From assembly GCA_022747635.1 (NCBI GenBank), contig JAKTNV010000001.1, forward strand, positions 30,642,490 through 30,706,489: 64,000 bases of DNA. The letters are read 5' to 3'. The notes below the pieces were generated by a model that saw nothing but the letters and a program-made list of their open reading frames with translations, was not told the origin of the DNA and made no database searches. Shown in pieces: positions 1 to 13,660 of this stretch. A program made the translations under genes and the position numbers. The first letter of the stretch is position 1, and the number at the start of each line of letters is the position of its first letter. Origin of the DNA: Hetaerina americana. Lineage: Eukaryota; Arthropoda; Insecta; Odonata; Calopterygidae.

Positions 1-2
1 AT

Positions 3-3000
3 GATGTTAATTGTGATAACACAGGAACATGTTATGATGGTAAGTACAAGGACTGATTTTTTATACCATAATTTATGCTGACTTCTGACTGACTTCAAGC
101 CATATCATGGGTGAGTGGTATCTTTGAGGTTTGTGGTCTGTGAATGAATTTTAAAGAAAACTGATTGAAGATCCCTTAAGGGTGATTTTGAAAAGCTGAC
201 CAATTTGAATGTACCTATAATCTTCAACATTTCCAACCATCATAAGAAGTTGGTAATGTGTACAAGACATGACTCAACTGAAGTTTATGTTTTACTGATC
301 TTAAAGTTTCTTCAGTATTTCTGTTTGATATAAACATGATGGAAACATCTCAAAAAGGCAAGGTTTTTTAAAATGAGCACTATTAATCAAATTGGAGACA
401 AAGGCTCACCTGAATCATTTAACCATTGTTTGTAATATAATTATCCAACAAAATATACTAAATACATAAAAGGATAGTCGCTATTGACATTAATATCATT
501 GCATGGTATAATGGTTGAGAAATTTTCAAACACAGACATATATCTAACCTGGGGTATGTTATTTCTCAATTCCATAGTGGCTGTGCACTGCAAGGATACC
601 CGTATAGCAGTTCAAGTTCGAACAAACAAGCCCTTCAATGGTAGAATATATGCCCTTGGCCGCTCTGAAACTTGCAATGTTGATGTAAAGAGCAGTGACA
701 TGTTCCGCTTGGACCTGACTATGAGTGGCCAGGATTGTAACACCAGATCAGTGGTAAGTACTTTGAACATCATTGTTTAAACCTGAATCAGCAGTTTTGT
801 GTTTAATTTTCATCCACTCTTCTGCTTTGTGAATAAGATTTTGTAGAAAAACCTGAACAGTTTATGAACCTTGGAAGTGTTTCAGACCAAAATGTTCAAA
901 GTATTAGGGACACAAGGAGGAGAGAATATATGTCAGGGAAGTTGAGTAAGGGTGTTAAGTAAAGGCCCGTTAAAATTTATTTGGAGTGTAGTTATGTATG
1001 GCACAGAAACATGGTCATAGAAACAGGATGATAGATGTAAATTGGAGGCTTTTGAAATGTGGGCATGTAGAAATATGGAGAAGGTTAAGTGGACTGGAAG
1101 GAAAACAAATGGGGAAGTGCTAGATATGTTGGGGAAAAGAGGGGATTGATGGAAAAAATCATAAGGAGTCAAAAAATTAGATGCAAAGCATATTGATTGG
1201 CTGTAGGATGTTGAAGACTGTGATAGAGAGGAGAATATTAGGCAAACAAGGAAGGGACAAAATAGGATAGGACTGTTGGATGGAAAGAAGGGAGGAAGGA
1301 AGTATATGGAGATGAAGAGGGACTTGCTGTAGATTATGTTGTTGGGATTTGTTTTTGATAGGAGAAGAGAATATTTTGGTAGTTCTGACTTTCCAACACC
1401 TATCTTAACTGGTAGATTACCTATAATAATTCTGTCAATATGTTACTTATTTTAAATATTAATGGTGTGTATTCATTCACCTTAACTGACAATGACTTGA
1501 TATTTCAGTATTTCCTCTCCTAATTATGAATACCTATTTGGTAGTGTTTGTTCCAAGTATCTCATTTAAGACTGTTAAACTCCCAGGCAGCATCCTCACA
1601 GTTTCCCAGCATCCTTACAGCTTCTTCACTCTCCTTTTCAAAGTCATTGAATTTAGAGAATGCCTTCATCCATTATTTGATTATTTATTTTTTTTTAAGT
1701 TCAGTAAACTGTATTTAGCATCCCCTAAATAACAGCCAAATTGTTTTGAAACTTTCCTTGGTTCTCTAAATATGCTGCTGGGTATAACTGGACTGGTCAG
1801 AGTCTTTATCATTAATAAAAACCCATAGGTCCCAGCTGTCTGTAATGCTCCAGGCCTTGCCCTAATGCTTTATTGCCCTAAATTGTTGACCCTGGAGTAG
1901 ATACAATGGTATAACTCAAATATTTGTCAAGTCAATGTGATAAAAATATTTTTTCAGACTGGAGTATATTCCAACACAGTTGTACTTCAACACCACAGCA
2001 TGGTGATGACCAAAGCTGACAAAATCTACAAGATCAAGTGTACATATGACATGTCTCCAAAGAATATCACATATGGACTAATACCAATCAGGTCTGTGAT
2101 TGAAAATTTTTCAGCATTCAAAAAATTCAACATCTCATTGCTCACTTCTTTTAAAAATATGCGAGTGGAACATATTGCCATGACCAAATTAATGCTCTAT
2201 ATGAAAAGAAATAATTTATTACTGGCATTTTAACATGCCAGTTTCATTTTATTGACTTTTAATATGCATGTATGGACCATTTCAGTTAATAGGATAATAT
2301 GTTACCTTTATTAATGGAAATTAATATTTAAGAAAGATAGTATTATCTTTGTTGATGACGACTATTGCCTTATTAAGGCATAAGGAATGAGACATCCATT
2401 CTTGGCATATATCGCAACTAATAAGATTTCTTATAATTCTCAAAAAAGTCTCTCTCAAAACACTCTCAAGAAATTTACGTTGCTACAGGAGCTCTAATTT
2501 TAAAAGGAATCATTAATTTATGCCTCAGAATTTTTAATTTTCAAAAACCATCATTTTTTTTTCATACACATTTGGAAAAATAAATCACTAGCATCTTTTA
2601 CAGTAAGAATCACTCCGTCACAATTCTGGTAGCCTTTTATTTTTTTGTTTTAATGATTCATTCCCTTTATTGAATTCTTTCAACTTAGTCTCATGTTCAG
2701 TTAAATCATTGTGAAAATTATTGTTGACTTGAATGCAATATGCAAATGTATAAGATATTTACCAGGAAGAAAAAAAAAGGCTTGAAAATCTCATATAAGC
2801 TAGTTATTCACTCTCTATTTTAAAATCTGTTTCTCTAATGGCAGAGACCCAGAAATGATTTCGATCACATCCGCCCCGATTGCACCAGCTCCTCGTATCA
2901 GAATCTTGGACACCAGAGATAGGGAAGTGGAGACGGTCAGAATTGGAGACAAACTCACATTCAGAATTGAAATCCCAGAGGACAGTAAGTGCTTTAAGAA

Positions 3001-6000
3001 TCTATTACAGTATGCCAAGGGTTAAAAATTATGATTAGCAAAAATATTAACAAATAACTTTAGATTAGCACCAAAAATGAAATTAAATATTTAAATGTCT
3101 GTTTACTTCCAATTTTTTAAATTATTTATGTCATCTATTGTGAATTGATATAGGGACTTGAAAAATATCTACATTTGGAAACACTATTGTTAAAATAAAA
3201 ATTTAGACTTATTGCAATTTCATAACCCTATTGCTGCTTTGACCCATTTAACAGCCCTTTAAACCTGTTTCCATTCTCTTTCTACAGCTCCTTATGGAAT
3301 ATTTGCCCGAAGCTGTGTTGCCATGGCCAAAGATTCAAAGAGCACTTTCCAGATAATTGATGAGGATGGGTAAGATCCTTCATTATTGTGTATTTTTAAT
3401 GAGAAAATGTAATTTAAACCATGATATGATTGTGCCAATTAAATTCAGGTGGTTTTAAAAAGAAAAATTATTTCAATTATTTTCTTACAGATGCCCTCCT
3501 GATCCATCCATATTCCCTGGCTTCACTCAAGAAGGTAACTCACTTCAGTCCATTTATGAAGCATTCCGTTTCACCGAGTCTTATGGAGTAATATTCCAGT
3601 GCAACGTCAAGTACTGCCTTGGGCCTTGTGAACCAGTAAGTGTAAAATCATCTCAAAATGGAAGTTAGAGTTGATCAGCTGTTGAAATGGTGCACTTGGG
3701 TTTGCAAGCTTTTACTATGGCATGAGAAGTATTTGTATTGTCAGTAAATTTTCTTTGGACGTATTGTCATTCATTCTGCATAAATTGGCAGGTAGTCGCC
3801 CTTTTAGCATTCTAAATTATTAAATTTTATTTCAAGATTTCATTGTTCAAAAAATACTTTCTCTACCTGGTGCATCACTTTTGTGGCAATGCCAAAAATT
3901 TCAATGTAGATACTGGCAGAATAACGCTGACTGGGGGAATAACGCTGTGACATGGGGTGGGCCTCATTAAACATGGCTATGGTGATATAGGCTCATGACC
4001 TTTTGGCAAAAGGTTTGCTAACCTTTGATTTCAATCCACCATAGGCACAGTGTGAATATGGTCTTGAGCGAGGCGAGTCTTGGGGCAAGAGACGAAGGAG
4101 GAGGAGCAGTGGTTCAAGCGCAGAAGACCCAGAGAATGCAGAGGACATGACACTCAGCCAGGAGATACTTGTGTTGGACTTTGGTGATGAGAAGAGTGAG
4201 AGCCTCCACATGCCCACCATCGGGGGCACTCCTGAAGCCGATTTTGGTGTTGGTGAGTAGTTTGACCTTGATGGCTATCTTTATCTCAGGAAATGTTTCC
4301 AACTTAGATCCTTATTGGGATTCTTGCATTTTCACGTCCTCACAGAGACTGTATCTGCGTCTCTTACATGGTTGCCATGGAATCAGCATGATTCTATGCA
4401 CCTGTACAGTGGAACCTTGCTTAAGGAGCCCCTTGCATAGCAAGTAATTTGCATTTTTAGCTAAGTTGTTGGTTCCAAAAATGACTTGTTTGACATGTGA
4501 CTTTTCATGAAACGAGTGACGAGGAGAGGAGAATTCCCAGAATTAATGCATGCCTGCTACTTTAGTTTGTGTTTAGCATTCTTTCTGCTACCCTAATGGC
4601 TAGTGATGATACATTTTTCCAAACTTGTCTTAAGGCTTTGCATTGGTGATTCTTTGATGTAAAGTTTAATAATATTTTGTGAATTGTTTCGAAAATAGCC
4701 CTGGAGAAAAATCCTTGAATAAGAAAACACTAAAAGAGTAAAAACAGTAGAAATGAAAAGTAAAGTCATTTAAAATCAGGAACAAGGTATGATTGTGGCT
4801 AATCTAGTAACCCCATCAACAATCTAGCGACACCAACGATATGCACTTTCTTCAAGAACAAGCACCAAATAAAGGAAAGGAAATATTCTACAAAGAGTGT
4901 GACAAGAATATCTACACAATGGGCACATATTCTCAACAATGTTGAAAAGGCGCTTCTTATATATATAAAGAAAGAGCAATTTCAATGCGACACTATTAAT
5001 GAGAATATCATTTATGAGAAGGGGAAAGTGATTTTCACCAACCTCATTAGAAGATATCAGAATCATCAATGGCTAAAGAAGTATTTTCGGGGAGCCATGC
5101 AAGAGGGGAGCTTTAGAGAAGTTTATGAGAAGAACCAGCATCCCCAGCATTGTGAAGCATGGTGAAACAACAAGCTCTGAGCCAAAGGCAGCTCAGAACT
5201 TCATTGGTGAATTCAAGAAGCTGGTAGATTCTGAGGATTACCAGCTAAAAAAGGTTTTTAATTGTGATGAGACGGTCTCTTCTGGAAAAAGATATCGAAG
5301 TGAGCCTGTATTTCTACATGAGACAGTAGAAGAAAATGCATTACCCAGCCACAAGTCAATCAAAGACCCTCTGATGCTGCTATTTTGTGCTAATGGAAGT
5401 GGCGATCTGAATTTAAACTCCTGCTAGTTTACCATTCAGAAAGTCTATGAACCTTCAAAAAGTTTTTAGACAAAACAGCAGGCTAAATATGATGTGGAGA
5501 TCAGAAGAAACTGTTGCATTGTACCATGTGTATGAGGCATCACCCTAAGAAGGAAGTGGCGATGCTTGCTGGATATTTATTTATTGATAATTCTAAGTTG
5601 TATTTTTATAAAATTTTGAAGCATATGCAAAAAAAATGTTTCTAGAAAGCTTTCTAGTAAAAAGGAATTAGGTACATATCATAAATAATCAATAGTTTAT
5701 TCTGAAGCTCTTACTAAGCGAGTTTGCCTTCCTGATAACTTAAATCTACAAAAGAAGATAGGGTGAACATGATCTACGATTCTAAACAATGTATATATGA
5801 TTTTCCTTGAATTAACCTTGTTCATAATATATTTTTTGGCACATATTGCATTATCGTATTTTACATAAATGTATATACAAAAAGTTGTTTCACTAAACAA
5901 GAGTTTTGCTTTACGAGAAAGATTGTGGAACAAATTATGCTTGTTTCATCAGGTTCCACTGTAATTTAATGAAAAGACATTAATTTTGGAATATGAGGAA

Positions 6001-7710
6001 TAGTAAGTATAGCTTTTAAGTCTTCTCAATTCCTTCTAAGGAAAAAACCCTCCATCGCACCTCTTCTGTATTAATTTTCATGAGTTTAAAGTTCCATAAT
6101 ATATCCTCAATATATCCTATTCTTTCTTAAATAGAATGGTATGAGGCATCACTTTGTGGAAGTGATTCACATCGGAAAAGAAAATACTTAGTTCTTCCAC
6201 ACACATTTTATTATGCAAGACCTAGCTTTTGACTTATGAAGCCATCATCAAAGAATAAAGTATTTTCTTCTCCACTATTATTTATTTTTTTTCATGTGTC
6301 GCAATTCCCTTCGTATACATGTGTAGAGAAAATTCTATTCATAAAACATGCCATTTTATCTGAAATTCCTATGAAAGTTATTATTGTAGCCATCAATATG
6401 ACTGAGAAACTTCAATCAAAATAAATGAATCATTATTTATGATAATTATATCTAATACAGTAATGGAAACTGAGAAGTCAAATGGTTACCATGCTGGATG
6501 GGCTAATTTAAAATTTTGAAGCCCCAATAATTTGACCTTGGTGATTTCTTGTTGCATTGCTCTCAATTATCCTTTCTGTTATGCTCCTTAAAAATTTGTT
6601 ATGCATAATTGTCTAACTAATTCATTAATTCATAAATGCCTTTTACTACACCATTAAGGAGATAGATTTAAAGTGGCTTGTTCACAGCATTACCTACATT
6701 GTACATAATCTTGAACTCAGTATTTGGGAAATATTATTGACTCATTATGAACTTCTAAGGTATGATGTTTCTTTTGAATCCAGAATCGTTCTATGGGAAT
6801 TTTTTTTGCACCTCTCCTCTTATTTTTATTCCTCAAGTATTGATTCAGCATAAGAAATTTGAAATAAGTTGAGGTTCTGTTTTTTCTCATCTATCAGCTC
6901 TCTAATGTTTGTATAGGATTGCAGGTATGCTATTATAATTTTCTGAACCCTTTCAGTTAGTATTTCACTTGAACTACTATTTCATGATTACTGCATGACT
7001 TCTATTTTATATGCAAGTAGAGGAATAGAGTAGTAGATGATACCAGATTCTATGTACTCAACTACTACCAACGATGAAGGTTTCTAGGGTGTATCATTAG
7101 GTACCAATCTTAAAAAAATGGTAGAAAGAAGACATGTGAACTATTGGCTGTTAATATGAAGTTAGGTTACTTCCTATAGCCAATAATATAAAATATAAAA
7201 ATTAGAAGGTTCCAATGGTATTATTTTGGTTAGCTGGTAAATATCAACTGGGAAAGCAAAAGACTTGGTTGTGAGAAGACGTCAGTACCATATCACTGTT
7301 TGATGCCTCTTTTGAGAAATGATATATTCTCAAATAAGGGTTTCAGAATAAGAGTTTGTGAGTGTCTATAAATTCAACTACCCTCACTGTAGGATCAATG
7401 TGGGGGCTCATATGAAGTCTCTTCAAAAGAGAACACTAAAAACCCCTGGCTGAACCTCGTTCCACAGGGAAAATCCAATATGTTTTGATCACTTGGTAAT
7501 TAATAACTTATTATTTTTTCAGATGATGAGGGTCCTTCTGTTCGCCGTGTGGGATTCGAAGGTCAGTCATGCCCAACAAGGACATCTGTTCTTGCCCTCG
7601 GAGTCACCTGTGCTCTCCTCGCCCTCCTGTATGCCACCACAGTCTGTTGCTATTGCCTCCGAGCATGTGCACCCTGGTACTCTGACCCTAAGAAGAACCT
7701 CATCTCTTGA
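3..7710 (+). CDS. ZP-domain (cuticlin-like) transmembrane protein, 5' end outside window
   Basis: Exons by splice sites and phase: (start outside)..39, 578-753, 1958-2091, 2845-2984, 3288-3369, 3491-3635, 4045-4252, 7523-7710 (TGA). They join without a frame break into 369 visible residues. The ZP domain starts near residue 13 (VAVHCKDTRIAVQV, PFNGRIYALGRSETC, DCNTRSV, VYSNTVVLQHH) and runs to about 240 with regularly spaced cysteines (CVAMAK, FQCNVKYCLGPCEP). A polybasic run, K253 then RRRRR, fits the furin-type site usual after ZP domains. A hydrophobic segment (about 329-351) is followed by a short tail ending PKKNLIS. Family knowledge: insect ZP proteins are apical, cleaved, and polymerise to shape cuticle. 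The sequence is close to the group containing Drosophila cypher/CG15020 and 'cuticlin' proteins, but I cannot fix the orthologue. Signal peptide and first exons lie outside the window. Confidence 0.9.
950..1335 (+). mobile_element. Non-LTR retrotransposon relic, RT C-terminal part
   Basis: Broken frames read KLEAFEMWACRNMEKVKW, then TNGEVLDMLGKRG, then RIGLLDGKKGGR. This is the familiar C-terminal tail of insect LINE reverse transcriptases (L-EAFEMW-WR, TNEEVL, a conserved basic G-R-R-P/L stretch). Stops and frameshifts are abundant. It lies in an intron of the ZP gene. Confidence 0.65.
4407..5961 (+). mobile_element. Decayed pogo/Tigger-type DNA transposon
   Basis: Both ends carry CAGTGGAACCT in inverted orientation and are flanked by TA (4405-4406 and 5962-5963), giving 1555 bp. 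The interior holds broken + strand fragments typical of Tigger transposases: an HTH/CENP-B-like part (STQWAHILNNVEKALLIYIK, DTINENIIYEKGKVIF at about 4899-5060) and the start of the DDE domain (KKVFNCDETV, then LPSHKSIKDPLMLLFCANGSGD at about 5120-5425). Several frameshifts and stops mean it is dead. It sits in the last intron of the ZP gene. Confidence 0.8.
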
Positions 7711-8895
7711 ATAATCCCCAATACCCTATAAGACTCTCTTTAAGGACTGATAATCCCTCCCCCCCTCCCCCGGAAGTCTAAAATAAGACTAAGAGTTTTC
7801 GACCTCAGCCTATGTGAGTTGTCTGTCCCGTGCCATCTGTGGGAAATTGTGTGGCAAGAGAAGCTACGTGATAGGACATCTCCCTGACCTGTGCTCGACT
7901 CCAAGGGGAAGATGTGGTGATGGCTTTAGAAAGAAATGGTTCTGCTCTTTTTCCTTCTCCGCTTGGTTTATATTCTACGTGGGTCATGGCTGCTTATCAA
8001 TGAATGCCATCCCAGTGAACAGTGATCTGGGTGGGCAGGGACAGTGGAAATCAATTGTGAGTTTCACAACTCATGACTTGAGGACAATCTCTAACTTGCA
8101 TTCTGGCAGCTAGAAAAAGTGACGATCTAAAGAGTGCCACACAGCCAAGAACTTGAAATGTGCCTTATGCTGGTATGTTTAAAAAAATTAAACATTTTTG
8201 CAACACTAGTGTATGCATATTTGGATCCAGATTGGATTTGGACTATTTCAACTGAGCAAAATCATTCCAAATGCTTTATATGCAGAAGTTGACAATTTGT
8301 TGGCTATAAAAATTATTTTGTGGAAAAAGTGTGATCGATCATCTTCTTGTTCATGTTCACCCAAATTTGAAGCAGAGTAGCTTTTGTTGCTGTTAAACTG
8401 TATTTATCAATCCTGCTACTTGGGATAAACATTGGTGCTTTATTCATTATTCATCCCCCCTTTATCATTCATTGAAATAATTGTCATTCATTACCATTTG
8501 CAATTATCGCTTTTATGATGAGAGGCATTGGACTCTGCAAAGAATTGTCCCTATAAGCAGGCATAACCCACAGAGAATAATACTCTCATTGACTTCTTCC
8601 AAGCAAATGTGAAGATGGCCATGTGGGAATTATTCCAGGTTTTGGTGCCAGGGGATTGTGGGAGAAACTAATCCAGCTGAAGCGAAGAAAGGAAAGAGTA
8701 CAAGCAATTTAGTTTCTTGAATATGGTGAATGGGGAATTTTTTTTTGATTTAACCTTACATCTCAGCCTTCATTACATCAATGATTTAATGTAGCATTTT
8801 TTTGTAAATATATGAATACTGTGAATGTGTTGGCTGTAATTTCAGCCATAATATTTATGATTGTCCAATAAAGAAAGCTCTGCTTTCTCTTTTGT
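7711..8895 (+). other. 3' UTR of the ZP-domain gene with polyadenylation signal
   Basis: After the TGA there is no further open exon. A canonical AATAAA occurs at 8867-8872, about 1.16 kb downstream, followed by a T/G-rich stretch. The 60-99 aa ORFs here look like chance frames. The UTR end is inferred from the signal only. Confidence 0.6.
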
Positions 8896-11360
8896 ACACT
8901 AAAGGCTATAATTCACAAACATTTGAGTTTTAAAATTAGGCTCCAAAACCAGATTCATAATTCTAATGTCTTTAGCCTCATGTCTTTTCATCACAGTGTT
9001 TTGATAACCATTGAGAAGGAGCTTTAATCAATTATCAGTCACATTGATTGTACTAAAATGACCTGAAAAACTAAACTTTTAGAAGCATAATTGTGGAACC
9101 AAATGTTTGTGTATAAATGAGCCTCCGATCTCATTTAATCTGTGTTTTTCAACTTCTCCTTACACATAAAACTAAAAAATATGACAAGTAAAATTTAAAC
9201 TTACCCTGGATCAGCTTATTGGTACTACTTATCAGAGAGGTAATGATGCATTGCATAACTAAATGCATGAACCTACTTAATTGACATATTCAGCTAAAAG
9301 CAGTGAAAGTCTCTTTCAATTGCATCACTATTTTAGACCTATACATATTCTACATTTTTATTTGATGAAATGAATTGTAGTGGTTTTCTTTGTAGTTGAA
9401 AGATCATTTGATCTGAAACCAACTTTTACATTGAATTCAATATTTCATGCGGTGGAATTCTTGAAAATTTCTTCAATTGGAATATACATCATTAACGCAA
9501 TACTAAGATAGATGATGAGCAAACACAGTCATTCCTTTTTTCACCCAGATTCTTTATTTTATATCAATTATGATGTACATGATGCAGGAATGTACTCAGG
9601 GTTGGGATAATGTCATTAAATGCAACATTAAAACTTTGCATTGAGGGGGAGTATTAAAAAAAGATAAATTGACCTAAATGTTTTAAGGTGAGTGAAAATT
9701 AACTGTTTATTCTGCTTGCTAATCACAATTACGTACAATTTATATCAATGTTCAAATGAAGTTCATGATTCATTCAAAATACATCCACACAATAATAAAA
9801 AGCTCTTAGATGTGTATTGAGAAAGGCACCTTTTATTGAGGGTTTGGTTTGATGAGGGGGATGAGTCTTAAAGTGTGAGGTGATTGCATGCACATAATTT
9901 ATTTCAGGACACTCAGGTTCAATGAAAGGTGTGTATGAAGGTATAAGATCAAATGATGGAGTGGAGGAAAAATGACAATAATCATGGTATAAGACTTTCC
10001 TTCCTTAAAGAAACTATGCCTGGTGGGGTTGAAAATTCAATGGAATTTTAAAATTAGGTAAGTGAGGTTAGGCATTCTTGATTCTGTATGTAAGAGAAGA
10101 AATATAAAATTACTTTGAACTTTTTAATAGAATTAAGTTCATCATTTTCCATTTGATTCTCACAATGGTTTAGTTTGATAAAAACTAGAGTGGTATTATT
10201 CAATACGTAGAAGGATTATTACCCTGCTGCTCCCAAGAAGTAACCATTATGTAAAGAATTCATGATGTTTACAAATTTTGACAAATGATGGTGCATATGT
10301 GATTGTTCCTTCTGGATGTGCAATGAAAAGTATTAAATGTTCAAGTCTTCAAAGATACCAATGACATTGTCAATAGGAATATGAATATTTATATTGAAAT
10401 ATAAAGAGGATGTCTAGAACATCAATTTAAAATTGTGAAAGTCAACCATAGAATAATTTGAGATGATTGAAATGAAGCAGGATATATTCAGGTGTCCCTA
10501 AAATATAAGTTAAGATCAAATAATCTGTTTGTGCTTTCCGTCTCACCAAAATTTTGGATGAGATTACTGTAGTCTTGAAATATATTACTGCAATTTGTAA
10601 GAGAGCTCTGGTAGACTGAAGAATTCATATGAAATATGATCAAATAATTTCAAATCCTTTTAATATTCAACACTGATAAAAAATTAAGCAATTATCAATT
10701 ATTATTCAGATAAATCCTACTGCTTACAACCAATTTAAGGAGAAGCTACTTCCAATTTAAGCTTTTTATATGATAAATTTAAAAATTATAAACTGGAGTA
10801 AAATACGGGATTGCCTCACAGCATTAGCCCTAAAGGACCTCAGACAAAACACTTATGATATTAGATTAGTCCTCTAAGCATCGTTTTAACCAAAAAAGGA
10901 TATATATTTCATTTATCTTTCAAAGTTTTGATGCTATCATATGGTTCAGAATATTTACACTATAGGAAGATATTTTCTCTACATTCTTAATATTAGATCG
11001 CATTCCATAGCATGGTAGCAAGATCGACAGAACATATGACCGCTTAAGACAGTTTCAAATTCGGAAAAAGTTATGAAAAATGATGGAACGAGTGTGTTAA
11101 GCCAAGTAGCACTATTAGTATATGAAAAAAACTTTTGACCCTTGGTAAATAGGAAATATTGACCAGGAGTGGAGATATTGGTCATAACTGACATCAGGCT
11201 GGTGATTTGCTTTATTTTCCGTTTTGCATATATTCCAATAGCTGAAATTCCCGATTAAGTCGTCGCAGAATGAGAATAAATGATGAAGCATTACTAATAT
11301 AATTTGCAGTCATCAATAGCGATAATGTCATCAGATAAGGTTTAAATAATTACAAGGGGT
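8896..11360. other. AT-rich intergenic sequence, no gene seen
   Basis: I find no exon with paired splice signals and no conserved protein motif on either strand. The short ORF on the - strand near 11 kb looks random. Confidence 0.5.
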
Positions 11361-11369
11361 AGGACAACG

Positions 11370-11790
11370 TAAAATTTCCTTGGCCTTTACTTGGGCGGGA
11401 CATCTCTGCGTAGTCGCTTAACAATCGTATTCAACGAAAGAATGGCCACTCTACGACTTTCCGTTTCGGGGATCCCGCCTTGTATTACAGCGCCAGAGAT
11501 TTATTGGCTACGCTGCGGTGGGAATAGGAATCATTTTCCCCGCGAAACGCTAACTCTTTGGGCACTTTTCAACCCTTTACTTGAATCGCACGAAACACTC
11601 TGTCTTTCTTGTGATCGTTTTTCGCACGAAAACGTGGTCGATTGGCCTGTTCAAGGTCAGATCGGGGGAAATCCGCGGAGCGAGAGCTCTTTGAAGGTCG
11701 CTCAAGGTCAGCTCAAGGGTACTGAAATGACTCCGAGGAAAGTCAACTAGTCCTCGCCCTATATTACCTAGTTGCGAAACGAATACCTTC
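11370..11790. other. CpG-rich island-like segment without a recognised gene
   Basis: This patch is visibly richer in G+C and CpG (for example TCGCTTAACAATCG, CCCCGCGAAACGC, TCCGCGGAGCGAGAG) than the AT-rich sequence around it. It supports a 119-aa + frame and a 71-aa - frame, neither with a recognisable motif. It could be a promoter or first exon of an unseen transcript, or a young repeat. Nothing in the window decides this. Confidence 0.4.
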
Positions 11791-12506
11791 AAAGGAGTAG
11801 CTCTTAGCTTAATGGTCTATCTTTACGTTTCGAATGGTATCAAATTCGCATTACTCCACTGAATCAACGAATGTAAAATATTATTTTGTTTTATTTTGTA
11901 ATCCTCCAGCCGCATAATTATTAAAAATAGCTTTTATATGCTCGTGAAATGAATTTCGAGGATATAATGTTTATTTTACTCAACTTTCTTAATATTGATG
12001 ACAGAAATTCGTTTCAAAGACTGGTGTTATCAGCAATATGAGTGCAGCGTGAATATGGGACGAATATGACGCTGCCCTGTATAATAAAAAATGTAGAAAT
12101 TCTTATGCGCTTGGGCGAGAAACTCCCGCCTGACCTTGCTCCGACCGGCAGCGGAGCGTAGAGAGGCGATTAGTCCAATAAATGATCCACGCTTGCAAAG
12201 CGCCCAGGATTCACTGCAAGATACTGGCGAAGTTGTACAGGAAATTATGAGGGTTAGTGCTTCTGATTCTGTCCCTCGTTTCGATCAACACTATTTGGAT
12301 ACGGGGCAAAAATTGCGTTTCATTTCATGACCATTAAATATATATAATCAATAAATAGATTAGCAGCATTTATTAATGACACACAGGTTAGTTATAAGTT
12401 TTTCTCTTAAAAGATGTAAATTAATCCATTTGAGATTTTAGCATGCATGCGTAGAAAAGATTAACAGAATTCCAACTTTAAATGGTAATGATATGCTACC
12501 CATTTC

Positions 12507-12960
12507 AAGGCTAACTTTTTTAATATAAACAGCTGAACGTCTCAAAGACGATGTTGTTTTGGGTGCGGGAAAGATCACAAATATTTGACGTATACGAAAC
12601 AATTCGGCCGGTCCTAAATTCTGAAAATTCCCCCTCGCTTGGGCATGAATCGAAACAGTACGTTCCTCGGCAGAGTACGAACAACTCGGCCGGGCAAAAT
12701 AAGCGACAGGCCACCGGATACAAGCCATACGGCGAAACGATTCGCTTATTTACAGCGTAATACTGTGTGGATACCTAATGAAATCCTAAAGGCTAACTTT
12801 CTTCATATCAGCCGTAGAAAGTTAATTTGCATGCCGGGCACGACACAATTTTTTGACCAGTACGAAACAATTCAATTCTAAAAATGCCGCTCCACCTCGG
12901 CAATACCTGTACGTTCTATGGCAAGGTAAAACATGAATTACATGCCGCCGTATACGTTGT
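12507..12960. repeat. Diverged tandem duplication, period about 280 bp
   Basis: Two blocks begin AAGGCTAACTTT at about 12507 and 12789. They share in order a TACGAAACAATTC segment, an A-rich AATTCTRAAAAT segment, a CCTCGGCA-like segment and GTACGTTC. The second copy is shorter and diverged. The surrounding 12.1-12.9 kb is CpG-richer than its flanks. No protein is recognised. Confidence 0.5.
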
Positions 12961-13660
12961 GTAAAAATGCTAAATCCTCCAATGGGTTAACTTATATCTT
13001 TTCAGCTAAAAAATATGTTATAATGGATAAATAATATATCAATAAAGGTTAAGTTACGATTCACACCTAAACGTAATTTTCAGAATTTACGAGAATCGAC
13101 TTACTTAAAAAGACACGAGTACTTTTTGTACAAATCAACAGCGTCTTTAAAATATTTAGAAAGTTAGACTTGCGATCGATAAGATAATGTATCAATACCT
13201 TGTTTCAATTAATTGTTCTATTTCACAGCATATTGGGTGAGCTCTAGCCTCACTTACTAACCCAACCTTCAGATTGATTCTAGTGGTTGCTTCTGTTATT
13301 CCCCACAAATATATTTCTCCTGCTCCTGAAGACTCCTTTTTGAATTTTATAATATTCCTTCAACAGGGATCATTTCTCTCTGTTATGCCACAATGACAGG
13401 CAATTTAATATTTCAATATCATACTAATCAATTTACTGAGTACAAATGATTAATATTTTTGTTGTAGCAACAAATGGATACATAAATTTAAAAATGAATT
13501 TGCTTGCTTGATATTTAATCAAGGTCAGAGGACTAATCGAATGCTATCATCTTTTTGCTTGGACGTGCTTCGGAGTTTTTGTTGTACTAGTCATTAAATT
13601 CCAGTGCAGATGGTATAATGACAAGCTAAGATGTGTTCGGTCAAAAATGTAAGCTATATA

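Noticed and set aside
1937..2233. 98-aa ORF starting MIKIFFQTGVYSNTVV
   Set aside because: Only the part from 1958 to 2091 is exon of the ZP gene; the ends are intron read-through.
10618..10640. CTGAAGAATTCATATGAAA as another hammerhead
   Set aside because: Stem II would be only a couple of weak pairs and no helix I or III can be drawn.
11391..11750. 119-aa + strand ORF in the CpG-rich patch
   Set aside because: No recognisable domain, and a competing - strand frame exists; higher GC lengthens chance ORFs.
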